Source: Bacteroidia bacterium (GTDB lineage Bacteria; Bacteroidota; Bacteroidia; J057). Taken from it: 64,000 nt of DNA. The notes under the pieces were generated by a model, which worked only from the letters and a program-made list of their open reading frames with translations, searched no databases and had not been told where the DNA came from. Position 1 is the first letter of the stretch; every line of letters starts with the position of its first letter. A program made the position numbers and the translations under genes. Shown here in pieces: positions 52,514-61,604 of the stretch. The stretch lies in contig JAWPMV010000001.1 of the NCBI GenBank assembly GCA_033391075.1, positions 4,092,001 through 4,156,000 on the forward strand, written 5' to 3'.

Positions 52514-55336
52514 ATGAAATCCCCACATTTACTACTTGTCTTTTTCTTGCTGTCCTTTTCTCAACTTCTTTTCGCCCAAAAGAGTTCGCTTGAGCTTGTT
52601 GGGAAAATTATCGATGAGGAAAATCAGCCCCTGAAAGGAGCTACTGTTGTAGTCCTTAATGCTGCTGATTCTATTATGGTCAGCTTTGCCCTTTCCAATA
52701 AAGATGGAAGCTTTAAATTTCGGCGCATCCCTGTCGGGGAATACCTTTTACAGGTAACCTTTATTGGATACAAAAAGATTTCTCAGGAACTGAACATCGA
52801 TCAGATAGATCAGGAAACAAGAGATATCGGTACCATATTAATGGAAGAACAGGACCTGAGTTTGGATGAGGTAGCTATAGAAGCCGAGCAAACTCCCATT
52901 CTCCTAAAAAAAGATACGGTAGAATACAATGCCGGCTCATTCAAAGTGCAGCCCAATGCAGCCGTAGAGGATCTCCTGCGAAAATTGCCGGGCGTAGAAG
53001 TAGAACGAGATGGAAGTGTAAAAGCACAAGGTGAAAATGTCCAGAAAATTCTGGTAGATGGTAAGGAGTTTTTTGGAGATGATCCCACCATTGCCACTAA
53101 AAATCTTCCAGCCGATGCAGTAGACAAGGTCCAGGTTTTTGATAAGAAATCAGAAATGGCCGAATTCTCGGGAATTGATGATGGAGAGCGAAATAAAACC
53201 ATTAACCTCAAACTAAAAGACGGAAAGAAGCAGGGAGCTTTCGGAAAGATCAGAGGAGGATATGGAACAGAAGATCGATATGAAGGGAATTTCAATATCA
53301 ATCGTTTTAGCAAAAAGCTTCAGCTTTCAGCCCTGGGTATGTTCAACAATACCAACCAACAAGGCTTCTCTTTCAATGACTATATTCAGTTCATGGGAGG
53401 TCTGGGCAATATGATGTCATCTGGCGGCGGAGGAGGAGGAGGAGGAATGAGCCTCAGCATAAATGGCGGAGGCATGGGTATTCCTCTGGGCATGAATCAG
53501 GCAAATGGCTTTACCACTACCAATGCAGGAGGGATAAATTTCAACTATGACTTCAATAAGAAAACCGAATGGCAAAGTTCCTATTTCTACAATGAAGTGA
53601 TCACAGATCTGGATCGAAGTACCAATCGCCAGAACTTTATCAACGATGGAGACTTCTTTACCGAAGAAAAGCAGCTACAGGAAAGCAGAAGCAAAAATCA
53701 CAGGTTCAATTTCAACCTCAAACATAAAATTGATTCTAGCCAGAACCTCATTTTTCGGGGAAACATTGGTTTCAATGATGGGAGCGTGATGAATAATAGC
53801 GAAAGACTGACCCTCAATACAGAAAGAAATCCGGAAAACAACAGCCTTCGGGATAATACCTCTGAGGGAAATCAATTGAATCTTTCAGGCACCCTAATTT
53901 ATCGCAAGCGCTTCCAGAAGAAAGGAAGAACCTTTAGTACTTCATTGAGTGTGAGTGATAGAGATAATGATCAGGAAGCTTTTATCAATTCGATCAATAG
54001 CTTTTTCGATCCTAATCCCTTGTTCGCATTTGTGGATACCGTAAACCAAAGTCAATTTCAGAATACGAAAACTACCAATTATAACCTCAGGCTAAACTAT
54101 ACAGAGCCTCTTTCAAAGGGCCTTTATTTAGGACTATCAGCTTCCCATAGAAACAATCAGTATGACCTGATCAGGGATGTATTTGATTTCGATTTACGGA
54201 ACCTTGATCCCTGGGTAAGAAATGAGATTTTGAGTAATTTTTATGACTCTGATTATCGATACAATCGCTTTGGGACCGACCTCAGGGTCAATAAGAAAAA
54301 GCATACGATGAGTATAGGAGTAGATGGCCAGCAGTCTTCTCTTAAAGGTACTCCCGGAAATACAGGGCTTCCCATCAACCAGGAATTTTATGCCCTTTTG
54401 CCCAAAATGAATTGGAACTGGGACATCGCTACAGCAGAAAATCTGAGTTTCAACTATCGGACAAATCTTCGCGAGCCCAGTCTGGAACAATTACAACCGA
54501 TTGTTGACAATAGTGATCCCCTCAGTATTTATGAAGGAAATCCCAATTTGAGACCTGAGTATTCTCATAATGCCAGCCTGCATTATATGAAATATGACCA
54601 GTTCAGTTTCACCAGCTTTATGGTGATGGTCAATGCAACTTATACTCAATTTAAAATCACCAATGCCAGATTTGTAGATAGTCTCTTCAGGCAGATAACC
54701 TCACCAGTCAATGTGGATAATGATCTTCGGGTAACCACTTACCTGAACTTTAGTACTCCGATCAAACCTTTGGGGATCAAAATTGGCTTAAATGGAAATG
54801 TAACTGCCATGCGTAGCTTCCTCTTCCTCAATGAAGTTGAGAACCTCGTAAATCGTCTCAACAGCTCTGTGGGGCTTCGTATCGACAATCGCAACAAAGA
54901 CGTCATTGATATCAGTGTGGGAGCTACTTTCGGCCATAATCTCACGGATTACTCTGTGAGTAGTGAATTGAACAGAACCTTTCTGAATCAGAGCTATAAT
55001 GCGACCCTCATTCTCAACCTCGGCAAGAGCTGGAATGTAGAAACAGATATTGACTACAATATCTACACAGATGATGAATTTGGGCAACAAAGTATTCCCC
55101 TTTGGAGAGCCAGCATTTCCAGATTTATCCTAAAAAACAATCGAGGTCAACTCAAACTCTCTGCCTTTGATATGCTTCAGAGAAACCTCGGATTTAGTCG
55201 AAATAGTAACTTCAACTACATAGAAGAAATAAGTACCGCCACCCTAAGTCGCTACTTCCTGCTTAGCTTCACCTACTCCTTATCCAGAGTAGGCTTGAAA
55301 AGCGAGGGTCAGGGAGGAGGCTTTATCATGCACTAA
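52514..55336 (+). CDS. Outer-membrane beta-barrel receptor (TonB-like, glycine-loop type)
   Basis: 940 aa; signal peptide (LLVFFLLSFSQLLFAQ). Carboxypeptidase-regulatory domain (~27-105: LVGKIIDEENQPLKGATVVVL). Plug-like region with the subfamily marks DTVEYNAGSFKVQPNAAVEDLL, RKLPGVEVERDGSVKAQGE, ILVDGKEFFGDDP. A polyglycine stretch (SGGGGGGGGMSL) and GGGMGIPLGMN near residues 300-325 form an exposed loop. The barrel ends FIMH. Related genes often neighbour GLPGLI genes; here the GLPGLI gene is ~11 kb away. Substrate unknown. Confidence 0.9.
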   Translation: MKSPHLLLVFFLLSFSQLLFAQKSSLELVGKIIDEENQPLKGATVVVLNAADSIMVSFALSNKDGSFKFRRIPVGEYLLQVTFIGYKKISQELNIDQIDQETRDIGTILMEEQDLSLDEVAIEAEQTPILLKKDTVEYNAGSFKVQPNAAVEDLLRKLPGVEVERDGSVKAQGENVQKILVDGKEFFGDDPTIATKNLPADAVDKVQVFDKKSEMAEFSGIDDGERNKTINLKLKDGKKQGAFGKIRGGYGTEDRYEGNFNINRFSKKLQLSALGMFNNTNQQGFSFNDYIQFMGGLGNMMSSGGGGGGGGMSLSINGGGMGIPLGMNQANGFTTTNAGGINFNYDFNKKTEWQSSYFYNEVITDLDRSTNRQNFINDGDFFTEEKQLQESRSKNHRFNFNLKHKIDSSQNLIFRGNIGFNDGSVMNNSERLTLNTERNPENNSLRDNTSEGNQLNLSGTLIYRKRFQKKGRTFSTSLSVSDRDNDQEAFINSINSFFDPNPLFAFVDTVNQSQFQNTKTTNYNLRLNYTEPLSKGLYLGLSASHRNNQYDLIRDVFDFDLRNLDPWVRNEILSNFYDSDYRYNRFGTDLRVNKKKHTMSIGVDGQQSSLKGTPGNTGLPINQEFYALLPKMNWNWDIATAENLSFNYRTNLREPSLEQLQPIVDNSDPLSIYEGNPNLRPEYSHNASLHYMKYDQFSFTSFMVMVNATYTQFKITNARFVDSLFRQITSPVNVDNDLRVTTYLNFSTPIKPLGIKIGLNGNVTAMRSFLFLNEVENLVNRLNSSVGLRIDNRNKDVIDISVGATFGHNLTDYSVSSELNRTFLNQSYNATLILNLGKSWNVETDIDYNIYTDDEFGQQSIPLWRASISRFILKNNRGQLKLSAFDMLQRNLGFSRNSNFNYIEEISTATLSRYFLLSFTYSLSRVGLKSEGQGGGFIMH

Positions 55337-55357
55337 ACTTAATATCAGATATTCCAG

Positions 55358-55382
55358 GGGGCAGTTTTCACTGCCCCTTTTT
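55358..55382 (+). terminator. Intrinsic terminator
   Basis: GGGGCAG (55358-55364), TTTTCA loop, CTGCCCC (55371-55377), then T5. It starts 21 bp after the outer-membrane receptor stop. Confidence 0.9.
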
Positions 55383-55401
55383 CATTCATGTAAATTATTT
55401 C

Positions 55402-55410
55402 TACCTTTTG
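55402..55410 (+). promoter_or_regulatory. Candidate promoter for DUF5995 gene
   Basis: TACCTTTTG (near-consensus TAnnTTTG with one extra T) lies ~18 bp before ATG 55428, right after the preceding terminator. Confidence 0.35.
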
Positions 55411-55427
55411 CTGTATTTGGAAAAGCT

Positions 55428-56228
55428 ATGAGTAATTCAGCCCTAAAGCCCATCTACATCAATCGCGAAACCTGTAGTATTGATGAAGTGATCGATCAAT
55501 TAGGTCGGATCATAGACTGGGCGGAAGAACAAAACAATCCCCTTGGCTTCTTTCCGGCTCTTTATCAAGCCGTTACTATCCGAGTTGCAAATGGAATCAA
55601 AATCCAGCGATTTGCAGATGGAGGAGGCATGGAAAAGTTGGACGTAGTATTTGCCAATCGCTATTTTGAAGCCCTTGATCGGTACCTCAAAAGTGAAAAG
55701 ACTACCCAATCCTGGAAACTGGCTTTCGATCAGCATCAGAGAGATGACCTGATTGTATTGCAGCATCTTTTACTGGGGATCAATGCACATATCAACCTGG
55801 ATTTAGGACTATCAGCAGCCAAAGTTGCTAAAACTGCAGGTCAACTGAAGCAGGTAGAAGCTGACTTTCTGGAGATAAATTATTTATTGCAGGAGATGAT
55901 CGAAGAGGTTCAAGATAGATTGAATACCTTTTCCCTGATTTGGAAGTCAGCTGATTTCCTTCTGGGCAAAGCAGATGAGCTCATGGCATCCTTCAGCCTA
56001 AAAAGATCACGGAAATTAGCCTGGAAGATTGCTGAGGAGGCCTATTTACAGGCCGATCCCTACGCTCCCAGTTTCATAGCAAGTATGGACAGAAAAGCAG
56101 AGAAGATGGGCAAAGTTATTTTATCTCCTCCCAACTTCATGCTTACGACCGGACTAAGACTTATGGGCAAATTTTCCTTTACAGATGCTAATGCGATTAT
56201 CTGTGAACTCAGGAAACCCTATGACTAA
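55428..56228 (+). CDS. DUF5995 family protein
   Basis: 266 aa, soluble, all-helical. The family core is clear: PALYQAVTIRVANGI, RYFEALDRYL, LLLGINAHINLDLGLSAA and WKIAEEAYL. The function of DUF5995 is unknown. The HINLDL segment with nearby His and Asp residues hints at a metal- or haem-binding helical bundle (inference). Its last 4 bp overlap the end of the convergent aldo/keto reductase gene. Confidence 0.85.
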   Translation: MSNSALKPIYINRETCSIDEVIDQLGRIIDWAEEQNNPLGFFPALYQAVTIRVANGIKIQRFADGGGMEKLDVVFANRYFEALDRYLKSEKTTQSWKLAFDQHQRDDLIVLQHLLLGINAHINLDLGLSAAKVAKTAGQLKQVEADFLEINYLLQEMIEEVQDRLNTFSLIWKSADFLLGKADELMASFSLKRSRKLAWKIAEEAYLQADPYAPSFIASMDRKAEKMGKVILSPPNFMLTTGLRLMGKFSFTDANAIICELRKPYD

Positions 56229-57223
56229 GGCTTATTTTTTAGTATTCCCTCTATCTCATCCAGCTCTGCCTCAGAAAAAGATAAATTGTTTAGACTATCC
56301 AGAGAGTTAGCCAATTGAGCGGGTCTACTTGCTCCTATCAAAACAGAGGTAACTCTATCATCTTTCAACAGCCAGGCAATGGCCATCTGAGCAAGACTTT
56401 GCCCCCTTCTTTCTGCTATGGCATGCAGGGCTCTTATTTTTGTAAGAACCTCCTCATTGACTTCATCTTTTTGCAGAAAACCATGCGATTTTCCTGCACG
56501 TGAATCTGCCGGAATCCCTTTCAAATATTTATCAGTCAGCAGGCCCTGAGCAAGAGGAGAAAATGGAATGCATCCTACTCCTTTATCTTCCAATACATCT
56601 AACAAAGCCTCTTCAACCCATCTCACCAACATAGAATATTTGGGTTGATGGATAAGACAGGGAGTTCCCAGGCTATCCAGGATTTCCACAGCTCTTTTCG
56701 TTTGCTCTGCATCGTAATTAGAGATGCCCACGTAGAGGGCTTTCCCCTGCCGAACAAATAGATCCAGGGTGGCCATGGTCTCCTCCAATGGAGTTTCCGG
56801 ATCAGGTCTGTGAGAATAAAAAATGTCAACATAGTCCAGTCCCATTCTCTTGAGACTTTGGTCCATACTGGCAACCAGGTATTTCTTAGAGCCCCATTCT
56901 CCATAGGGGCCGTCCCACATGAGATAACCGGCTTTAGAGGAGATGATGAGTTCATCCCTATAAGAACGAAAATCTTCTTTCAGGATGCGGCCGAAGTTCT
57001 CTTCCGCCGAACCAGGAGGTGGACCATAATTGTTGGCCAGGTCAAAATGGGTTATTCCACGGTCAAAAGCCATTCTGAGCATGGCTCGACTATTTTCGAG
57101 TACATCTACATGACCGAAATTATGCCAGAGTCCCAGAGAGATCGCTGGTAATTTCAGGCCACTGTTTCCACAACGACGGTATTGCATCGTTGCATATCTT
57201 TGAGGAGAAGCTTGGTAGTTCAT
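56225..57223 (-). CDS. Aldo/keto reductase, YghZ-like
   Basis: 332 aa from ATG 57223; the longer frame (to 57286) opens at TTG and overlaps the neighbouring gene. AKR barrel with catalytic Asp/Tyr in HFDLANNYGPPPGSAEENFG, Lys in ISSKAGY and His in FYSHRPD. GPPPGSAEENFG is the YghZ/AKR14 signature, whose E. coli member reduces L-glyceraldehyde 3-phosphate and methylglyoxal-type aldehydes using NADPH. C-terminal cofactor loop IGASRPAQLANSL. Probably aldehyde detoxification in the cytosol. Confidence 0.92.
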   Translation of the reverse strand: MNYQASPQRYATMQYRRCGNSGLKLPAISLGLWHNFGHVDVLENSRAMLRMAFDRGITHFDLANNYGPPPGSAEENFGRILKEDFRSYRDELIISSKAGYLMWDGPYGEWGSKKYLVASMDQSLKRMGLDYVDIFYSHRPDPETPLEETMATLDLFVRQGKALYVGISNYDAEQTKRAVEILDSLGTPCLIHQPKYSMLVRWVEEALLDVLEDKGVGCIPFSPLAQGLLTDKYLKGIPADSRAGKSHGFLQKDEVNEEVLTKIRALHAIAERRGQSLAQMAIAWLLKDDRVTSVLIGASRPAQLANSLDSLNNLSFSEAELDEIEGILKNKP

Positions 57224-57267
57224 AAGTAATTTTCTTATCGGAAGATGAGATATTTCCCTAAGAAAAA

Positions 57268-58017
57268 CTACTTTTCCGGATACCAATTTCGCAATCTTAC
57301 CTCAACTTTTTCATTGCCACTATTGACGAGTTTTTTAAAGGCTTCTACATCACTGAATTTTCCGCCGCCACCCCGATAATGAAAAGGGTATACAATTTTG
57401 GGAGAGAATTCAATCACAGCGCTGGCAGCGGCCTCGACATCCATCGTATAGGGCAAGTTCATACAAACAAAGGCATAATCAATGTTCTTCAGGGCTCGCA
57501 TCTCCTGAATATCCTCGGTATCTCCAGAAACGTATAGTCTTTTTCCTCCGATGGTAAGCACATATCCATTCCCTCTACCTTTGGGGTGGCGAGAATCAGC
57601 TGTTTCAGGAAGGTTGTACATAGGAATAGCCATAATTTCTATTCCCTGGGTCTCCATTTTGGAACCATTGGATAAAGCAAAATCAGAAGCATAGCTTAAG
57701 TCCCCCAGTTTATCTATGACGGCTTTAGGAGCAATGATTTGTGCTTTGGAAAGATCCAGTTTCTCCAGGGTTGATTTGTTCAGGTGATCCCCATGGATAT
57801 CTGTTATCAATACCAAATCCGGCGCTTCAAAATTCTCGAATTTTTCCGGACCACCATAAGGATCTACATATACCGTCAATCCGTTCCATTCGAGTACCAT
57901 AGTTGCATGGAGAACCGGATGGATTTTCAGGCTCCCCTTTTCCGTTTTATGCTCATCTGTTTGGGCAAAAAGCAGGAAGGGGATACTTAGTAGTAATAGC
58001 GCGATCAATCTTTTCAT
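57268..58017 (-). CDS. Secreted MBL-fold metal-dependent hydrolase
   Basis: 249 aa; signal peptide (LIALLLLSIPFLLFAQ). UlaG-like metallo-beta-lactamase fold: VYVDPYGGPEKF, the metal motif ITDIHGDHL (the first His of HxHxDH is Asp here), YVSGDTED and VYPFHYRGGGGKF. Exported members of this group are common in Bacteroidota, substrate unknown. It lies 44 bp upstream of the AKR gene on the same strand and may be co-transcribed. Confidence 0.88.
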   Translation of the reverse strand: MKRLIALLLLSIPFLLFAQTDEHKTEKGSLKIHPVLHATMVLEWNGLTVYVDPYGGPEKFENFEAPDLVLITDIHGDHLNKSTLEKLDLSKAQIIAPKAVIDKLGDLSYASDFALSNGSKMETQGIEIMAIPMYNLPETADSRHPKGRGNGYVLTIGGKRLYVSGDTEDIQEMRALKNIDYAFVCMNLPYTMDVEAAASAVIEFSPKIVYPFHYRGGGGKFSDVEAFKKLVNSGNEKVEVRLRNWYPEK

Positions 58018-58063
58018 ATCTGTTAATTTGAATTAGCTTTTCGGAAGGGAATTAATTTCCCCT

Positions 58064-58108
58064 AAAAAAAGAAACTGATTTGAGAAAAAATGTTCCCAAA
58101 TCAGTTTC
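58064..58108 (-). terminator. Intrinsic terminator for the PKD membrane protein
   Basis: A perfect 12-bp stem GAAACTGATTTG (58071-58082) / CAAATCAGTTTC (58097-58108), followed on the minus strand by T7 (58070-58064). It lies just beyond the stop at 58127. A second small palindrome GGGAA-TTAAT-TTCCC lies at about 58047-58061. Confidence 0.88.
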
Positions 58109-58126
58109 AGATTTATCAGATTACCA

Positions 58127-59989
58127 TTACTGCAAACACTGCAGCACAGGATTGGCATGCATGGATACAGCAAGTATCACTGCCAGTACACCCATAGCAA
58201 TAAAAATCGCTATCTGAGTAATCGTATGCTTGTCCTTACATCTCCGCTGATAATAAATAGCGGTTATAATGCCGAGAAATAGCATAATGAAGAATAAAGG
58301 AAGATAGCTTTCGAAACATTCGCCGATCAAGGCGGAGAAGATGGAGGAGCCAATCAAGCCTGTCGCGAGGATTAATAGGATATTGCAAATCCGGGGTCCA
58401 CAAGCAGATTTTTTCCCTAACACAGCCCAGATAAAACCCAGGATCATAGTCGCAAACGCAAGGACAATTGTCCAGGTGTACATATGATCTGTGGGAGCAC
58501 CTTCTATGGCTTGCCCCATATTGACACCGACATAGCAGGTAATAACAGCACCCATGAGCATGGTAAATAACAAAGCCAGCACATATGGGAAGGCTTTCAT
58601 GTACCAGGGGCAGGTGTCGGCTACCAAACCAGGAACATGAACACAAATATCGGATTCTCCTTTACACGTACCAGGCCCTACGGTATCCAATGCTATAATT
58701 ACCGGACGATTGTCCTCTTGCTCTCTTTTCAGAACCAATGTAAGTTCCGGTCCATCCGTAACTTTGATTTGTTCTTTACCTTCATCCTCCCACGACCAGA
58801 TAAATTGTCTGGGGGAAGCACCGGTAAATGCGGCTTTGATGGTAAATTGAACATGACTATCACTAAGTTCCCTTTTATCGGTCTGTTTGACTTCTCCAAT
58901 AACCGGACAATCAACAGGCGAGGGATCGAGCCTTACACTGGTGATTACTGAGCTTTCACAAGTTTCAGGTCCTTTACCATCCACGCTCACCTGATGCGTA
59001 GAAAAGTCATCTCCATTTTTATAGGTATGTGTGGCTTTTAATCCATCCGGTCCTTTCTTAACTACTTTATCACTTCCATCTCCAAAATCCCAGGTATAAG
59101 TAAGGTGAGGATTGTCAGCTTTTTCCAGAGTCGCAACAAAATCAATGGTAGTTTCCTTTTTGTCCTGGGATTTTTCACGCTTAGTTTCTTCTACGCTCTT
59201 TAGAGCTGGATGCTCTCTTCCCGGAATCTTTATCCCTATCGATTCCGAATCTCCACATGGACCAGGTCCTGAACTTGTTACACTGACCGTAAATCTTACG
59301 TCATCACCAAAAGGTCTTTCATAGGTATGCTTTACTTCTGGTTTTTTGGTTTTGATAGGATCACTACCATCGCCCATATTCCAGGTAAATTCTTCTATTC
59401 CTTCTCCTTCGACCCGTAGGTGAAAGCTTGCATTTATAAGCTTGTCATCCGGATAACTGTAGGTATAATGAGAGAATCTGATTTCCGGACAGTCCTCAAC
59501 AATATGAATCTCATTGGAGCTATGCGGGAAGAAAGATCTTTTAGCTTTAAAATTAGTTAAGAAGGTCCAACCACTTTCGCCAAAATTGCGTTCATCTACA
59601 TACTTTTTCCTAATCTCAGTTGGAGCATTTGCCATTTGCTCCCAATTATCCCCAATCATTTCATTCCCTCCACTTAAGCCAAATCCTTTACTTGCATCCA
59701 GTGCGTCTCCAAATACTTTGGAAATTTCGACTGCATTATTGCCTTTGTCATCTTTTACCCTTTTTGCAAAATATCCCCCTAATACCGTGAACTCTCCATC
59801 GGGTCCTTTTAGGGCAGTATTTACCAGGGTTTTCCCGAGGATAGCAGCAGTATCTATATCATTTTCAGTAGCGCCCTTGTGGGTAGAAAAGACGACGCCA
59901 TATCTTTCAAATCCTGGCCTCTCTATGGGACCGGATCTTAGATTGAATTGCTCCAGTAAAACAGGAGGAGGAACAAGAGATTTTCTCAT
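58127..59989 (-). CDS. Signal-less PKD-domain protein with five C-terminal membrane helices
   Basis: 620 aa. The start is fixed: an in-frame TAA lies one codon upstream of ATG 59989, and the N-terminus (MRKSLVPPPVLLEQFNLRSG) is not a signal peptide. Residues ~1-165 are an unknown domain. Residues ~168-450 hold three PKD-like domains (FTWNMGDGSDP; YTWDFGDGSDK; FIWSWEDEG). Residues ~460-612 have five hydrophobic helices with several cysteines. A strong terminator follows, and TATTTTTG (60087-60080) is a candidate promoter box. Family unknown to me. PKD domains are normally extracellular, so the topology is odd. Confidence 0.82.
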   Translation of the reverse strand: MRKSLVPPPVLLEQFNLRSGPIERPGFERYGVVFSTHKGATENDIDTAAILGKTLVNTALKGPDGEFTVLGGYFAKRVKDDKGNNAVEISKVFGDALDASKGFGLSGGNEMIGDNWEQMANAPTEIRKKYVDERNFGESGWTFLTNFKAKRSFFPHSSNEIHIVEDCPEIRFSHYTYSYPDDKLINASFHLRVEGEGIEEFTWNMGDGSDPIKTKKPEVKHTYERPFGDDVRFTVSVTSSGPGPCGDSESIGIKIPGREHPALKSVEETKREKSQDKKETTIDFVATLEKADNPHLTYTWDFGDGSDKVVKKGPDGLKATHTYKNGDDFSTHQVSVDGKGPETCESSVITSVRLDPSPVDCPVIGEVKQTDKRELSDSHVQFTIKAAFTGASPRQFIWSWEDEGKEQIKVTDGPELTLVLKREQEDNRPVIIALDTVGPGTCKGESDICVHVPGLVADTCPWYMKAFPYVLALLFTMLMGAVITCYVGVNMGQAIEGAPTDHMYTWTIVLAFATMILGFIWAVLGKKSACGPRICNILLILATGLIGSSIFSALIGECFESYLPLFFIMLFLGIITAIYYQRRCKDKHTITQIAIFIAMGVLAVILAVSMHANPVLQCLQ

Positions 59990-60079
59990 TTCTTAGAGTT
60001 TAAGGTGTTTCAATACAAGAGATTGGGAAAAGCATTCTAGGTGACTATTTTTAATATGGGCAAAAAATTTCATAATTGC

Positions 60080-60087
60080 CAAAAATA
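60080..60087 (-). promoter_or_regulatory. Candidate -7 box for PKD membrane protein
   Basis: Read on the minus strand, TATTTTTG (60087-60080) fits TAnnTTTG about 90 bp before the ATG at 59989. The -33 match is weak. Confidence 0.35.
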
Positions 60088-60193
60088 AAGCCCTCCATAT
60101 ATCCGAAATAGCGGAAAATTACTAGAAGCTATACTACTGAAAACCCTTAATAGTCAGGGAGAAAGGAAATAAATAGCAGGCTGTTTATAATGC

Positions 60194-61483
60194 TTAGTCG
60201 AAACGAATTGCCTTCAAAGGACTGATTTTATCAATCACCAGGGTAGGGATAAACATGAAAATGGTACTGATTAAAACAACCGCCAGATTTACCGCAAAAA
60301 AGCTACTCCATTCCCAGGAAACAGGCACCGTATCGATAAAGTAATCTGCCTGGGGAATTTTCAACCAGGAGAAGGTGTATTGGGACCAAAGGAGACCTAA
60401 TCCCAAAATATTGCCAAATATGACTCCGAGGCTAATGAGGAAAAAGGCATTGAATATAAAAAGTCTTTGTACCCGTCCGGAAGACAAGCCAAGGGCCTTC
60501 AATATCCCGATGGTCTTGGTTCGCTCTATAATCGAAATAAGAATTACGCCCGTCATATTGATGATAGCCACAACCACCATGAGCCCCAGAATGACCCATA
60601 CATTCTGGTGTTGGAGATTTAACCAGTCAAAAATCTCGGGCATTATATCTGTGATTGCTCTGGCTTTTTGATCTATTCGAGCCACTTGTGTAATCGAGTC
60701 TGTGGTCTGTATCAGATTTGAAGGCTCTCGTTGGACCAGCGGAAGGCCACTCAAATTGAGTTTGTAGGGTTCATAATTATCAAAACTTTTGAGGTCCACT
60801 TCCAAACCTGAGACCTGATTATCCTCCCATTTCCACACCTGCCGCAATCGATCTATATGACAAATCATAAATTGATTGTCAAACTCCTCCATACCGGTTT
60901 CATAGATTGCCGCAACTTTAATGGTTCGTATCAATTTATTGCCGGTTCGGGATTGAAAAATCAGGCGCGCCCGATCTCCAACTTCCAGCCCAAAGTTCTG
61001 AGATTGTTTTTTCGAAATGACTATATCCTTGGAAACAGAAGAGCCCGAATAGTCGGGTATTTCACCTTCCAGCAATACTGATTCTATATATTTCCAGTTA
61101 TAAGCAGAATCCACTCCTTTCAGCATTATGCCATCCCAGGACTCTGAAGATTGCATGACCGCAACATGGTGGATGTAGGGACTCACAGATTCAACATTGG
61201 AAACAGAAAGAATAGAATCCCGCAAACTCTCGGAATAGGTAATGGGCACAGCTTCCATGATTTTATGCTTATCCTCCAGATAATGAGTAAGCACCACATC
61301 CGCGCTAAAGCCAACAACCTTCTGTTGAATTTCCGTTTCAAAGCCAGTAACTACCGACAAGGCAATCTCCATAGTAGCCGTAGCCAATGCTATACTTAAA
61401 ATGTAAAGCTTGATTACGAGACCCGTTGCAGCTCTTTCACTACCAAAGGTCATTCTGCGGGCAAAGAAGTATTCGAAATTCAA
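60194..61483 (-). CDS. LolC/LolE-like ABC transporter permease
   Basis: 429 aa of FtsX/MacB-type topology: one N-terminal helix (~23-47), a large periplasmic domain, then three C-terminal helices (~293-316, 340-366, 395-420). The family core is IINMTGVILISIIERTKTIGILKALGLSSGRVQRLFIFNAF. The N-terminus FFARRMTFGSERAATGLVIKLYILSIALATATMEIALSVVTGF fits the lipoprotein-releasing LolC/E group. Such permeases need a LolD ATPase; none is adjacent. It may extract lipoproteins from the inner membrane, which fits this lipoprotein-rich genome. Confidence 0.88.
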   Translation of the reverse strand: MNFEYFFARRMTFGSERAATGLVIKLYILSIALATATMEIALSVVTGFETEIQQKVVGFSADVVLTHYLEDKHKIMEAVPITYSESLRDSILSVSNVESVSPYIHHVAVMQSSESWDGIMLKGVDSAYNWKYIESVLLEGEIPDYSGSSVSKDIVISKKQSQNFGLEVGDRARLIFQSRTGNKLIRTIKVAAIYETGMEEFDNQFMICHIDRLRQVWKWEDNQVSGLEVDLKSFDNYEPYKLNLSGLPLVQREPSNLIQTTDSITQVARIDQKARAITDIMPEIFDWLNLQHQNVWVILGLMVVVAIINMTGVILISIIERTKTIGILKALGLSSGRVQRLFIFNAFFLISLGVIFGNILGLGLLWSQYTFSWLKIPQADYFIDTVPVSWEWSSFFAVNLAVVLISTIFMFIPTLVIDKISPLKAIRFD

Positions 61484-61551
61484 AAGATATCCTTTATCGT
61501 TGAGAGCAAACTATTAGTTGAATAAATGCGAAAATCATTCCCGGGCTAATT

Positions 61552-61579
61552 TTTGCTCCTGTAAATTATTGTAAATTTA
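61552..61579 (+). promoter_or_regulatory. Candidate promoter for namZ
   Basis: TTTG (61552-61555) and TAAATTTA (61572-61579; 7 of 8 to TAnnTTTG) with 16 nt between, ~25 bp before ATG 61605. Confidence 0.4.
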
Positions 61580-61604
61580 GCCTTTCAATTTATTTCGTGC
61601 ACAA

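Noticed and set aside
52810-53313. 167-codon minus-strand frame
   Set aside because: It is antisense to the outer-membrane receptor, Ser/Arg/Phe-rich, and has no recognisable domain.
57224-57286. Overlap of the aldo/keto reductase with the MBL hydrolase
   Set aside because: The overlap arises only if the reductase starts at TTG 57286; ATG 57223 removes it and matches the family's N-terminus.
60194-61483. FtsX partner for the FtsE-like ATPase
   Set aside because: Length and the GILKALGLSSGRVQRLFIF region fit LolC/LolE, and it lies 40 kb from the ATPase gene.
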